13,094 bases of DNA. Origin: Synechococcales cyanobacterium PMM_0036. Its GTDB lineage: Bacteria; Cyanobacteriota; Cyanobacteriia; Elainellales; Elainellaceae. Within the stretch, counting starts at the first letter, position 1. Each line of letters opens with the position of its first letter. The stretch covers positions 1 to 13,094 of the forward strand of contig CASBQM010000539.1 in NCBI GenBank assembly GCA_949127645.1, written 5' to 3'. Of the stretch, positions 1 through 5,768 are shown one piece after another. Both the position numbers and the translations under genes were made by a program. Below the pieces are notes generated by a model. It did not search any database. It saw only the letters and a list, made by a program, of their open reading frames with translations, and was not told where the DNA came from.

Positions 1-100
1 GATCGTAGATTTCTACGTCGTAGCCGTTTTGCCGGAGGGCAATCCCAGTTGCTAGTCCGCCCATACCTGCGCCAATAATGATGGCTTTTAAGTGATGCAC
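1..100 (-). CDS. FAD-dependent monooxygenase, N-terminal fragment (urate hydroxylase-like)
   Basis: Only the first 33 codons are in the window; the gene continues past base 1. The reading starts at a GTG (98-100 on the minus strand) with GAGAGG eight bases upstream. After a short leader comes a hydrophobic strand and the dinucleotide-binding motif GAGMGG (residues 10-15), then a helix and a second strand ending in EIYD, the classic Rossmann start of group A flavin monooxygenases. Cyanobacterial relatives are often annotated as FAD-dependent urate hydroxylase (HpxO-type), which turns urate into 5-hydroxyisourate. That specific role is an inference from the upstream 8-oxoguanine deaminase, whose stop codon lies 19 bases before this start, so the two are very probably cotranscribed. 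It could equally be another flavin hydroxylase. Confidence 0.8.
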   Translation of the reverse strand, partial: MHHLKAIIIGAGMGGLATGIALRQNGYDVEIYD

Positions 101-119
101 TGTCTTTACCTCTCTGCGG

Positions 120-1481
120 TTACTTTTCTGTTAACTCAGCCGCTAGCCGATTATGTTTTTCAACTAGTGCAGGAAGATCGATCGTTGTGAGTTGCTTCTG
201 GTCAACTACTTTTCTACCGTTGATAAAGCTATAGTCAACGGCATCGACATAGCAAAAAATTAGAGCTGCCACTAGGTCATGATGCGCACCTGCCAACTGA
301 GGGCGATCGATATTCACCGCAATGAAATCTGCCGACATTCCAGGAGCCAAATAGCCGACATCATCCCGACCGAGAACCCTAGCGCCCCCCAGAGTCGCCA
401 CCTCCAAAATCTGCCGCGCCGTCATGCTAGCCGCATCGCAATCTCGCACACGAGCCAGCAGAAAAGCCATGCGGGCTTCCTGAAGCAGATTGCCGCCATC
501 GTTTGAGGCAGAGCCATCCACACCCAAGCCCACGGGCACTCCCTGATCCAGCATTTTGCGGATTGGCGCAATGCCGCTTGCCAGACGCATATTGCTGCAA
601 GGACAGTGGGCGACTCCCGTTCCGGTTCTGCCAAACTTCATGATCGAGTCGTCGCTAAGCTTGACGCAGTGGGCGTGCCAGACATCTTCGCCCAGCCAGC
701 CGACCGATTCGGCATAGTCACCCGGAGTCAGACCAAAGGTCTTCAGACTATAGGTAACATCCGACTGATTCTCTGCCAGATGCGTATGCAACCGTACCCC
801 AGCGTAGGAACGCGCCATGGCTGCTGATTCTCGCATCAAATCCCGCGAGACGGTGAACGGAGAGCAGGGGGCAAGCGTGATCCGCAGCATTGAGTGACGG
901 GAGTTGTCGTGATATTGCTCAATTAACCGCTGAGAGTCTTTGAGAATATCGGTTTCCTTTTCCACCAGCGCATCGGGCGGCACCCCCCCCTGACTTACGC
1001 CCAAACTCATGCTGCCTCGACTGGCATGAAACCGCAGACCGATCGCCGCGATCGCCTCAATTTCATCATCCAAGCGGCAGCCGTTGGGATAGAGATAAAG
1101 ATGGTCACTTGCAGTCGTGCAGCCTGACAGCATCAGCTCTGCTGCCGCCATTTGAGAACTGACCTGAACTCCTTCTGGCGTTAGCTTTGACCAAAAAGGA
1201 TAATGGGCATACAGCCAGTCAAACAAATCGCAGTCTTGAGCCGCCGGAACCGCCCGAGTCAGCGTTTGAAAAAAATGATGGTGCGTGTTGATTAAGCCAG
1301 GAAGGACAATGTGACGATCGCCCAAGTCCAGCACTTCGTCTGCCGTAGGAGGCAGTTCTGCGGTCGTGCCAATCTGCTCAATCACATGGTCTCGAACGAG
1401 AATAGCGGCTCCCCGAATTTCTCGTCTGGCGGCATCCATGGTCACCAGGGTATGAATATTTTTGACTAGTAAAGTCGCCAT
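120..1481 (-). CDS. 8-oxoguanine deaminase (amidohydrolase family)
   Basis: A complete 453-residue protein of the amidohydrolase superfamily, cytosine-deaminase/atrazine-chlorohydrolase branch. The TIM-barrel metal site is visible: HxH at His67/His69 in LINTHHHFF, His234 and Glu237 in HTHLAE, His271 in WHAHC and Asp322 in GVDGSASND. The stretch TRAVPAAQDCDLFDWL (75-90) is characteristic of 8-oxoguanine deaminases, which hydrolyse 8-oxoguanine to urate and ammonia in the cytoplasm. Other enzymes of this branch act on triazines or guanine, so substrate is a family-level assignment. The start is the ATG at 1479-1481 with only a weak ribosome site. The next gene on the same strand begins 19 bases after the stop and looks like a flavin monooxygenase, which would suit onward oxidation of urate. 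It diverges from the PAP2 gene. Confidence 0.85.
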   Translation of the reverse strand: MATLLVKNIHTLVTMDAARREIRGAAILVRDHVIEQIGTTAELPPTADEVLDLGDRHIVLPGLINTHHHFFQTLTRAVPAAQDCDLFDWLYAHYPFWSKLTPEGVQVSSQMAAAELMLSGCTTASDHLYLYPNGCRLDDEIEAIAAIGLRFHASRGSMSLGVSQGGVPPDALVEKETDILKDSQRLIEQYHDNSRHSMLRITLAPCSPFTVSRDLMRESAAMARSYAGVRLHTHLAENQSDVTYSLKTFGLTPGDYAESVGWLGEDVWHAHCVKLSDDSIMKFGRTGTGVAHCPCSNMRLASGIAPIRKMLDQGVPVGLGVDGSASNDGGNLLQEARMAFLLARVRDCDAASMTARQILEVATLGGARVLGRDDVGYLAPGMSADFIAVNIDRPQLAGAHHDLVAALIFCYVDAVDYSFINGRKVVDQKQLTTIDLPALVEKHNRLAAELTEK

Positions 1482-1633
1482 CTCACTGCTGCCTGTAGAA
1501 CTTTCCCTGAGGTATCGGTACCTTAACTTTCATCGTGCTGCCATTAGCGTAACGTCGAAAATACCCGTCAGAAGACCACAGAGAACTTTTCAGCCTAAAA
1601 TCCTATATTTCCTGGAGTCCGTGTCGATGACTG
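1482..1633. promoter_or_regulatory. divergent intergenic region with a short inverted repeat
   Basis: This 152-bp gap separates the deaminase operon (leftward) from the PAP2 operon (rightward), so both promoters should lie here. The one symmetrical element I see is AGGTATCGGTACCT at 1510-1523 (5-bp arms AGGTA/TACCT), about 30 bases upstream of the deaminase start and a possible operator. A TATATT at 1604-1609 could be a -10 for the rightward gene, but no convincing -35 accompanies it. No binding protein can be named. Confidence 0.3.
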
Positions 1634-2344
1634 GTGCAAAATAGGAAGATGCTGAAAAAAGCGACAAGATTTTGGTTACAGTACGTCTCTCCCCGAGTAG
1701 AAACCCTCATTGCCACCCTAGGAATTGTGGGACTGGCTGCTTGCCTCTTGCTTCTGTGGATTGTTGCCAAGCTCTGTCGAGAAGTCTGGGAACGGGAAGC
1801 CTTCTCATTCGACACCTCTTTTTTACTGTGGCTGCACCAGTTTTCTACTCCTGCATTAGATCAGATCATGCTGAGTCTGACGCAATTGGGCAACCCAGTT
1901 GTCGTACTGCCGATCGCCGCCATCACGCTATCTGTCCTCATCTGGAAGCGCCAGATCCCCGAAGCGAAAATGTTTGCGATCGCCTGTTTGGGTGGCGCAA
2001 TTCTCAACACCGGGCTGAAGCTGGTTTTTGGCAAGCCTCGTCCCGATCTATGGAAGCGGCTAATTGTTGAAACATCCTATAGTTTTCCTAGTGGTCATGC
2101 TTTGGGTTCTGTGGTGCTGTATGGGGCGATCGCCTATCTGCTTTCGCAAAGCTATCCGCAATTTGCCCGGTTAATTTATGCGATAGCGACGGGTCTGATC
2201 GTTGCCATTTGCCTCAGCCGCCTCTATCTGGGGGTGCATTGGCTCACGGATATTATGGCTGGGATAAGCATGGGGTCACTTTGGCTAATGCTTTGCATCA
2301 CTATGCTGAAGCTGCAAAAATTGAGGCAGGTTGAGCGGGTTTAA
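1634..2344 (+). CDS. PAP2-family membrane phosphatase
   Basis: A 236-residue integral membrane phosphatase of the type 2 phosphatidic-acid phosphatase superfamily, with about six hydrophobic segments. The full catalytic signature is present: K129-x6-R136-P (motif C1), PSGH at 152-155 (C2), and S195-R196-x5-H202-x3-D206 (C3). Members remove phosphate from lipid phosphates, such as phosphatidate or undecaprenyl pyrophosphate, at the membrane surface. The exact substrate cannot be read from sequence. The longest reading begins at GTG 1634. An in-frame ATG at 1649 is an alternative, but its AGGA is only two bases away, so neither start has an ideal ribosome site. A DUF2127 membrane protein follows 48 bases later on the same strand, suggesting one transcript. 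Confidence 0.88.
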   Translation: MQNRKMLKKATRFWLQYVSPRVETLIATLGIVGLAACLLLLWIVAKLCREVWEREAFSFDTSFLLWLHQFSTPALDQIMLSLTQLGNPVVVLPIAAITLSVLIWKRQIPEAKMFAIACLGGAILNTGLKLVFGKPRPDLWKRLIVETSYSFPSGHALGSVVLYGAIAYLLSQSYPQFARLIYAIATGLIVAICLSRLYLGVHWLTDIMAGISMGSLWLMLCITMLKLQKLRQVERV

Positions 2345-2363
2345 TTGCAGGTTTAATTGCAGG
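2340..2363. repeat. 12-bp tandem duplication at the PAP2 stop codon
   Basis: The 12-mer TTTAATTGCAGG occurs twice in a row (2340-2351 and 2352-2363) and begins a third time. The first copy contains the TAA stop of the PAP2 gene. It is probably a replication-slippage duplication of no coding effect. Confidence 0.85.
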
Positions 2364-2392
2364 TTTAACTTAAAGAGGGGCAGGAAAATACC

Positions 2393-2893
2393 GTGAGGTT
2401 CGATACTATGAAGAAACGTCCTGCTGGACTAATTGCCATTGTGGTGTACAAAGCCTGTGTTGCTTTGCTGCTCGCTATTACGTCGATCGCCCTACTTTTG
2501 GCGCTCAAAAATCATCAGGCATTAGCAGCGTTCTCAGCCTCTTATGTGTTGGAAGGCAAGGCGGCAATTATTGATCGAGTCCTAGATCGGGTGCTGAAGA
2601 TTGAGCCTAGAACACTGAAGTTTAGCGGCATTACGGTCGGCGTGTATGCAGGCATAACGGCGATCGAGGCGGTGGGATTGTGGTACGAAAAGGTCTGGGC
2701 AGAATTTCTGGTTCTGGGACTGACGGGCATCGGCATTCCCCTAGAGATCATTGAGCTGTCACGGGGGATTTCTCCGCTCAAGCTAGCTGTTTTTGTGATC
2801 AATGCGATCGTGTTTGTGTATTTCCTTCAGCGCGTCTTACAGGAAATAAAGGCGAGAGGTAAACGCAAAGAAACAGATATAAATTCTCTGTGA
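2393..2893 (+). CDS. DUF2127 family membrane protein
   Basis: A 166-residue protein with about four hydrophobic segments (roughly 13-38, 77-97, 104-122 and 129-148) and a basic C-terminal tail (KARGKRKE). Two conserved stretches fit the DUF2127 family: GLWYEKVWAEFLV (95-107) and IPLEIIELSRG...LKLAVFVIN (115-137). The biochemical function of the family is unknown. Two starts are plausible: GTG 2393, with CAGGA seven bases upstream, and ATG 2408, with GAGG about nine bases upstream. The ATG form would begin MKKRPAGL and is closer to what relatives usually show. It lies 48 bases downstream of the PAP2 gene and is probably in its operon. No clear terminator hairpin follows. Confidence 0.75.
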   Translation: MRFDTMKKRPAGLIAIVVYKACVALLLAITSIALLLALKNHQALAAFSASYVLEGKAAIIDRVLDRVLKIEPRTLKFSGITVGVYAGITAIEAVGLWYEKVWAEFLVLGLTGIGIPLEIIELSRGISPLKLAVFVINAIVFVYFLQRVLQEIKARGKRKETDINSL

Positions 2894-2953
2894 ACTTGTA
2901 TCGCTTAGACACAATAAAACGGTGAGATCACTTGATGATCCGCCTACCATGGG

Positions 2954-2967
2954 TCTGATAATTCAGA
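2954..2967. promoter_or_regulatory. small inverted repeat containing a possible -10 box before the ThuA-like gene
   Basis: TCTGA-TAAT-TCAGA has 5-bp arms and contains GATAAT (2957-2962), close to a -10 consensus. TTGATG at 2932-2937 could be a -35, but the 19-bp spacing is long. Transcription from it would start only a few bases before the ATG at 2977, where no ribosome-binding site is visible, so a nearly leaderless message is possible. This is weak evidence. Confidence 0.25.
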
Positions 2968-2976
2968 CGATTAGCC

Positions 2977-3843
2977 ATGAGATTTTTTCTCCGGATCTCG
3001 CTCCTTTGCTGCCTAGGTTTTTTACTTTTACAGGGAGTTTTCACCAAAATTAACGAGGAATTCAATCACTCAGTTATTCAAGTCACACCAACTGTCCTAA
3101 GCTCATCAATTTCTACAAATGCAACAGCCTCGCCGTACTCTAAGCCGAATGGAGCCATTCAAAAAAACGATATCATTCGAGCGCTGCTGATCACGGGTGG
3201 CTGCTGCCATGACTACTCATTTCAGACTCAGGCATTGCCTGAAGCAGTCAAAAAATTTGCCCCTGTAGAATGGGATGTTGTGAATGCTGGGGGAGCAGCA
3301 AAACAAGCTCAAATTTCACTTTACGATAACCCAAACTGGGCAGTGGGCTACGATGTCGTGGTGTACAATACCTGCTTTGCAAACACGAATGATCCAGCCT
3401 ATATTCGCAAGATCACGAACGCGCACAAAGCAGGTGTCCCGGCGGTTGTTCTTCACTGTGCTATGCACACCTACTGCACCGCAACAATTGACGACTGGCG
3501 GCAGTTGTTAGGGGTCACGAGCTGTCGTCATGACCCCAAAGACCAGAATTCTATGAAAAAAATAGTCAACCATCCTATTTTGCAGGATATGCCCGATCAA
3601 TGGACAACCCCTCCCGATGAGCTGTATGTGATTGACAAACTGTGGCCAACGGCTCAGGCGATCGCCACTTCAGTCAGCAAAGTCAACGGTCAGACCTATC
3701 CTGTTGCCTGGGTGAATCAATTTGGTTCAGCCCGAGTCTTCGGCACAACCTACGGTCATTCAGATGAAACCTTTCAAGATCCGGCGTACCTAGATATGCT
3801 GGGACGAGGCATTATGTGGGCAGCCGGACGATTAGAGGAATAA
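2977..3843 (+). CDS. ThuA-like domain protein, exported or membrane-anchored
   Basis: A 288-residue protein. Residues 1-22 form a hydrophobic N-terminal segment (signal peptide or anchor; no proper lipobox before the cysteines). A Ser/Thr-rich linker to about residue 65 follows. The rest, from RALLITGGCCHDY (68-80) to the end, is a ThuA-like fold, related to class I glutamine amidotransferases but with a different active site. Supporting motifs are GYDVVVYNTC (124-133), VPAVVLHCAMHTY (154-166), HPILQDMP (199-206), DELYVI (214-219) and VFGTTYGHSDETFQDP (254-269). ThuA-like domains are linked to sugar metabolism in several bacteria, and secreted versions are common next to glycoside hydrolases. 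The substrate here is unknown. It ends five bases from the stop of a convergent gene. No ribosome site precedes the ATG. Confidence 0.82.
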   Translation: MRFFLRISLLCCLGFLLLQGVFTKINEEFNHSVIQVTPTVLSSSISTNATASPYSKPNGAIQKNDIIRALLITGGCCHDYSFQTQALPEAVKKFAPVEWDVVNAGGAAKQAQISLYDNPNWAVGYDVVVYNTCFANTNDPAYIRKITNAHKAGVPAVVLHCAMHTYCTATIDDWRQLLGVTSCRHDPKDQNSMKKIVNHPILQDMPDQWTTPPDELYVIDKLWPTAQAIATSVSKVNGQTYPVAWVNQFGSARVFGTTYGHSDETFQDPAYLDMLGRGIMWAAGRLEE

Positions 3844-3848
3844 TTTCC

Positions 3849-4244
3849 CTATCTCCAAAGCGAAGAAGGGCAGACCTGCGAGATCTGCCATAGCTCCAAT
3901 AACAGCGACTCTAGACCAGGATTGAGCAGCGTCACAAAGACTCCTTCTGCCTCGGCTAGCGCCAAGTCAGACGTGATCCAGGTGCCTCGTAGACTCACCT
4001 CCACATAGTCTGTATCGCAACGGCAAAGGGCGATCGTCCCTTCTATTTCTTGATGTGTTAGCTCCTCTAGTAAAGCAAGATTGGCTAGATCCGATCGTAG
4101 CAATAGGGTTGCTGTACTGGACTCAACTACGAGTCGTTGCGCCGTTCTCATCGCCAGCAGCACGCGCACTCCAATCCACTCCTCGGAGGATTGAGTTAAC
4201 GGCTCCAAGTGCGAACCTGTTTCCATAAAAGTAACTTTCAGCAT
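3849..4244 (-). CDS. small conserved cyanobacterial protein, alr0857-like
   Basis: A 131-residue soluble protein whose sequence resembles, from memory, the cyanobacteria-restricted alr0857 family: an N-terminal MLKVTFMETGSHLEPL, a middle VESSTATLLL, then CDTDYVEVSLRGTWI and a C-terminal LLLELWQ. There is no recognisable catalytic motif, no signal peptide and no membrane segment, and the function is unknown. GGAG stands about ten bases before the ATG, on a leader that also contains a 7-bp hairpin (4285-4302). It is convergent with the ThuA-like gene, five bases between stop codons. Confidence 0.7.
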   Translation of the reverse strand: MLKVTFMETGSHLEPLTQSSEEWIGVRVLLAMRTAQRLVVESSTATLLLRSDLANLALLEELTHQEIEGTIALCRCDTDYVEVSLRGTWITSDLALAEAEGVFVTLLNPGLESLLLELWQISQVCPSSLWR

Positions 4245-4284
4245 GACTGAAAAACTCCGTAGGTGATGCTTCGGTTGGGGGTGC

Positions 4285-4302
4285 CTAAGCGAGGGCGCTT
4301 AG
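4285..4302 (-). promoter_or_regulatory. hairpin in the 5' leader of the alr0857-like gene
   Basis: CTAAGCG-AGGG-CGCTTAG is a perfect 7-bp stem with a 4-base loop, 41 bases upstream of the start of the minus-strand gene at 3849-4244. It could be an operator or an RNA leader structure. No regulator can be assigned. Confidence 0.35.
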
Positions 4303-4343
4303 TATATAGATCAGTTGCAAGTACCGGTTTTACGCAATCTTTA

Positions 4344-4403
4344 CGTAATGGGTAGTCTCGCAATGGGTAGTCTCGCAATGGATAGTTTCGCAATGGGTAG
4401 TCT
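4344..4403. repeat. 15-bp tandem repeat, four copies
   Basis: The unit CGCAATGGGTAGTCT is repeated four times (4344-4358, 4359-4373, 4374-4388, 4389-4403). The second and fourth copies are identical, the first differs at one base and the third at two. It lies in an apparently non-coding stretch between the alr0857-like gene and a double hairpin. Its period matches several other duplications in this window. Confidence 0.9.
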
Positions 4404-4423
4404 TGCCATTTCCTCGGTCAACA

Positions 4424-4449
4424 GGGCTAAGCATGGGGGCTAAGCATGG
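4424..4449. repeat. 13-bp tandem duplication
   Basis: GGGCTAAGCATGG occurs twice back to back (4424-4436, 4437-4449). The period of 13 is not a multiple of three, in keeping with this stretch being non-coding. Confidence 0.85.
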
Positions 4450-4477
4450 GTTTAAGCTCAGGTCTAAAAACAGGCTG

Positions 4478-4534
4478 AACCCCCGCTTTCGTAAGTTGAA
4501 GCGGGGGTTAGAAAAACTCACTGGGTTTTTCTAA
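4478..4534 (-). terminator. two adjacent perfect hairpins, candidate terminator
   Basis: Hairpin one pairs AACCCCCGCTT (4478-4488) with AAGCGGGGGTT (4499-4509), a perfect 11-bp GC-rich stem with a 10-base loop. Hairpin two shares the last two bases and pairs TTAGAAAAAC (4508-4517) with GTTTTTCTAA (4525-4534). On the minus strand hairpin one is followed within eight bases by TTTTT, and it lies just past the stop of the 4538-5008 reading, so it could terminate that gene. A terminal hairpin left by an IS200/IS605-type element is an alternative reading, but no transposase or second end is seen. Confidence 0.5.
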
Positions 4535-4537
4535 ATC

Positions 4538-5008
4538 CTAAATCGGTACAGCTCTTTCTAACCTGTACCTCCCGCTAAACTGCTTTAAGTCGTCTCTGTC
4601 TAGTGGGTGTCCGGCGATCGCATACCCGGCGATCGCGTACCCAACAGTAGACAGATGAATCCCTTGTGCCAATTGATCAAAACTTACGAGCAAGGGCAGC
4701 ACGTCTCCCTGAACGACAAACCTCTGAATAGGCAAAATTGCGGTGCGATCGCTCAGTCCCATGCTCTGACCTGCAACAGCCTGCCATCCTGCAACAGCCT
4801 TAAGCAGACCGAACTTACTAAATCCGCCATGAGCCAGACCGCCAAGAATTGTGCGGCGGATCTGCCATAAACAGTTGAGGAGTAGGTTCTGCATCGTTAC
4901 GTCCAACGCATAGGGCTGAATTCGTCTGCTAAGTTCGAGTTTGCTGATTTTAAGAAGCGTCCAGTCAAGAAGCGTCCAATCGAGAAGCGTAAAACTTGCA
5001 TCTGACAA
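4538..5008 (-). CDS. doubtful hypothetical protein with internal repeats
   Basis: A 156-residue open reading that I do not recognise. It opens with a TTG (5006-5008) without a ribosome-binding site, so the true start may be downstream. In favour of coding: three separate tandem duplications inside it have periods of 15, 18 and 15 bp and so keep frame (LLDWT twice near the N-terminus, AVAGWQ/AVAGQS in the middle, GYAIA twice near the C-terminus), and a strong hairpin follows the stop. Against it: no known domain, no good start, and slippage repeats of the same length also occur in nearby non-coding DNA. It has no signal peptide or obvious membrane helix. It may be a decaying gene. Confidence 0.35.
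   Translation of the reverse strand: MSDASFTLLDWTLLDWTLLKISKLELSRRIQPYALDVTMQNLLLNCLWQIRRTILGGLAHGGFSKFGLLKAVAGWQAVAGQSMGLSDRTAILPIQRFVVQGDVLPLLVSFDQLAQGIHLSTVGYAIAGYAIAGHPLDRDDLKQFSGRYRLERAVPI
4611..4640. repeat. 15-bp tandem duplication carrying HIP1
   Basis: CCGGCGATCGCATAC (4611-4625) and CCGGCGATCGCGTAC (4626-4640) are adjacent copies differing at one base, each holding one GCGATCGC octamer. In the minus-strand reading they encode the repeated GYAIA. Confidence 0.85.
4770..4800. repeat. 18-bp period direct repeat
   Basis: CCTGCAACAGCCT occurs at 4770-4782 and again at 4788-4800, an 18-bp period. It adds six residues in frame to the doubtful minus-strand reading. Confidence 0.75.
4952..4996. 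repeat. 15-bp tandem repeat, about 2.6 copies
   Basis: AAGAAGCGTCCAGTC (4952-4966) and AAGAAGCGTCCAATC (4967-4981) are adjacent, followed by a diverged third copy beginning GAGAAGCGT (4982-4996). In the minus-strand reading this gives the duplicated LLDWT. Confidence 0.8.
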
Positions 5009-5193
5009 TTAAGATACTACACTTGTAATATGAGTGTCTAGTCTCTGAGTGAGTTTGGTGAGTATGTTTGGGTTGAGCTGTGTTAAATAGACTGTTAAAC
5101 AAACTTGCATAGCCGATCGCCGCTCTTGTCCAAAACCTTAGTGTCCAGCTCTCACTTAAACCTTGTAACGGTAAACCTTCGGAGGATTTTGTA

Positions 5194-5529
5194 ATGTACG
5201 CAATTAATCGCACCGCCACCACGGACATGGAAGTCACCAGCATTCGCCTAGAGCGAGAATTGAAAGAAAAGCTGAAGGATTTGTCAGGCAATCAGGGCTA
5301 TCAGGCTTTGATCCGCGATATATTGTGGAACTATGTGCAGCAGAAATCTGCTGACTATCAGCCTTTGTTTTCCCGCAGCGATATTCGTGCCAGCATTGAA
5401 GCGATCGCCCAACGAGAAGAGCGCTGCACGCTTACAGGCGCAATGATTCGCCCTCAAGAGCAGATGTTACTAGGATTAACCAGCAACGGCGACATGGTTC
5501 CCCTCAGTGTCGGCAGCTTAAAGAATTAG
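5194..5529 (+). CDS. small ribbon-helix-helix protein with conserved C-terminal domain
   Basis: A 111-residue protein with a strong ribosome site (GGAGGA eight bases before the ATG). Residues 13-49 read as a ribbon-helix-helix fold: a short strand (EVTSIRL), a helix (ERELKEKLKDLSG) and a second helix (GYQALIRDILWNYV), as in CopG/Arc-type DNA-binding proteins. The C-terminal half (QREERCTLTGAMIRP...MLLGLTSNGDMVPLSV) is not part of a standard CopG repressor and is unknown to me, though it has the feel of a conserved cyanobacterial domain. The protein could be a dimeric transcription factor. A direct repeat TGTTAAA-N5-TGTTAAA at about 5080-5098 upstream could be its own operator, which is speculation. 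A hairpin follows the stop. Confidence 0.7.
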   Translation: MYAINRTATTDMEVTSIRLERELKEKLKDLSGNQGYQALIRDILWNYVQQKSADYQPLFSRSDIRASIEAIAQREERCTLTGAMIRPQEQMLLGLTSNGDMVPLSVGSLKN

Positions 5530-5537
5530 CGACAATG

Positions 5538-5572
5538 GGGCGATAGGTGCCGCTGCTTTTTTCCTATCGCCC
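5538..5572. terminator. hairpin after the ribbon-helix-helix gene
   Basis: GGGCGATAGG (5538-5547) pairs perfectly with CCTATCGCCC (5563-5572) around a 15-base loop that ends in six T. It starts nine bases after the stop codon. The T-run is inside the loop and not behind the stem, so this is not a standard intrinsic terminator. It may still shape or protect the 3' end of the message. Confidence 0.4.
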
Positions 5573-5580
5573 TCGCCACC

Positions 5581-5599
5581 TTGTTAGGTTGATAGCTTG
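5581..5599 (+). repeat. host 16-bp tandem repeat, left part of the cassette insertion site
   Basis: TTGTTAGGTTGATAGC (5581-5596) followed by TTG (5597-5599). The same sequence, in phase, resumes at 8140 on the far side of the restriction-modification module. The two parts form a continuous tandem repeat if 5600-8139 is removed. Confidence 0.8.
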
Positions 5600-5605
5600 T
5601 TCGAC
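5599..5605 (+). other. left recombination core site of the cassette (R' type, GTTCGAC)
   Basis: GTTCGAC departs from the integron core consensus GTTRRRY at its first R but is the exact complement of the attC 5' box GTCGAAC at 8060-8066. The match extends to 13 bp (TGTTCGACGGCTG at 5598-5610 against 8055-8067). In a circularised cassette these two would form the outer stem of the same attC site, which marks the left boundary after G5599. Confidence 0.7.
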
Positions 5606-5634
5606 GGCTGTAAGTTACTTATTAGGGCAGTAGT

Positions 5635-5651
5635 TGATAGATTATCTGTCA
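5635..5651. promoter_or_regulatory. imperfect palindrome upstream of the endonuclease gene
   Basis: TGATAGATTATCTGTCA is symmetrical at 14 of 17 positions, with the core AGAT-T-ATCT. It lies about 120 bases before the endonuclease start and could bind a regulator, perhaps the helix-turn-helix of the methyltransferase. Confidence 0.3.
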
Positions 5652-5693
5652 AAGTCCAATAGCTCAAAAAGTTGGATGTACTTGGATAGATAA

Positions 5694-5722
5694 ATTACAC
5701 AGTAAGCATTCTGACGTACAAT
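5694..5722 (+). promoter_or_regulatory. candidate promoter of the endonuclease gene
   Basis: ATTACA (5694-5699) and TACAAT (5717-5722) are separated by 17 bp and match sigma-70 -35 and -10 boxes at four and five positions. They stand about 45 bases before the ATG at 5769, which has GAGAGG (5753-5758) as a ribosome site. Confidence 0.45.
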
Positions 5723-5768
5723 CTGGGCTTTTCTGATTAGTTTTTATGCCCAGAGAGGAAATACTTCC

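Noticed and set aside
4478..4509. Hairpin ending in GTTAG read as a second attC site
   Set aside because: The arms pair without interruption, so the unpaired spacers and extrahelical base of attC are missing, and the bases after GTTAG do not fit the core.
4330..4521. Minus-strand reading of 63 codons
   Set aside because: Its C-terminal part is just the 15-bp repeat translated, its start overlaps a hairpin and there is no ribosome site.
4607..4870. Plus-strand reading of 87 codons
   Set aside because: Opposite to a longer frame, no ribosome site and no recognisable sequence.
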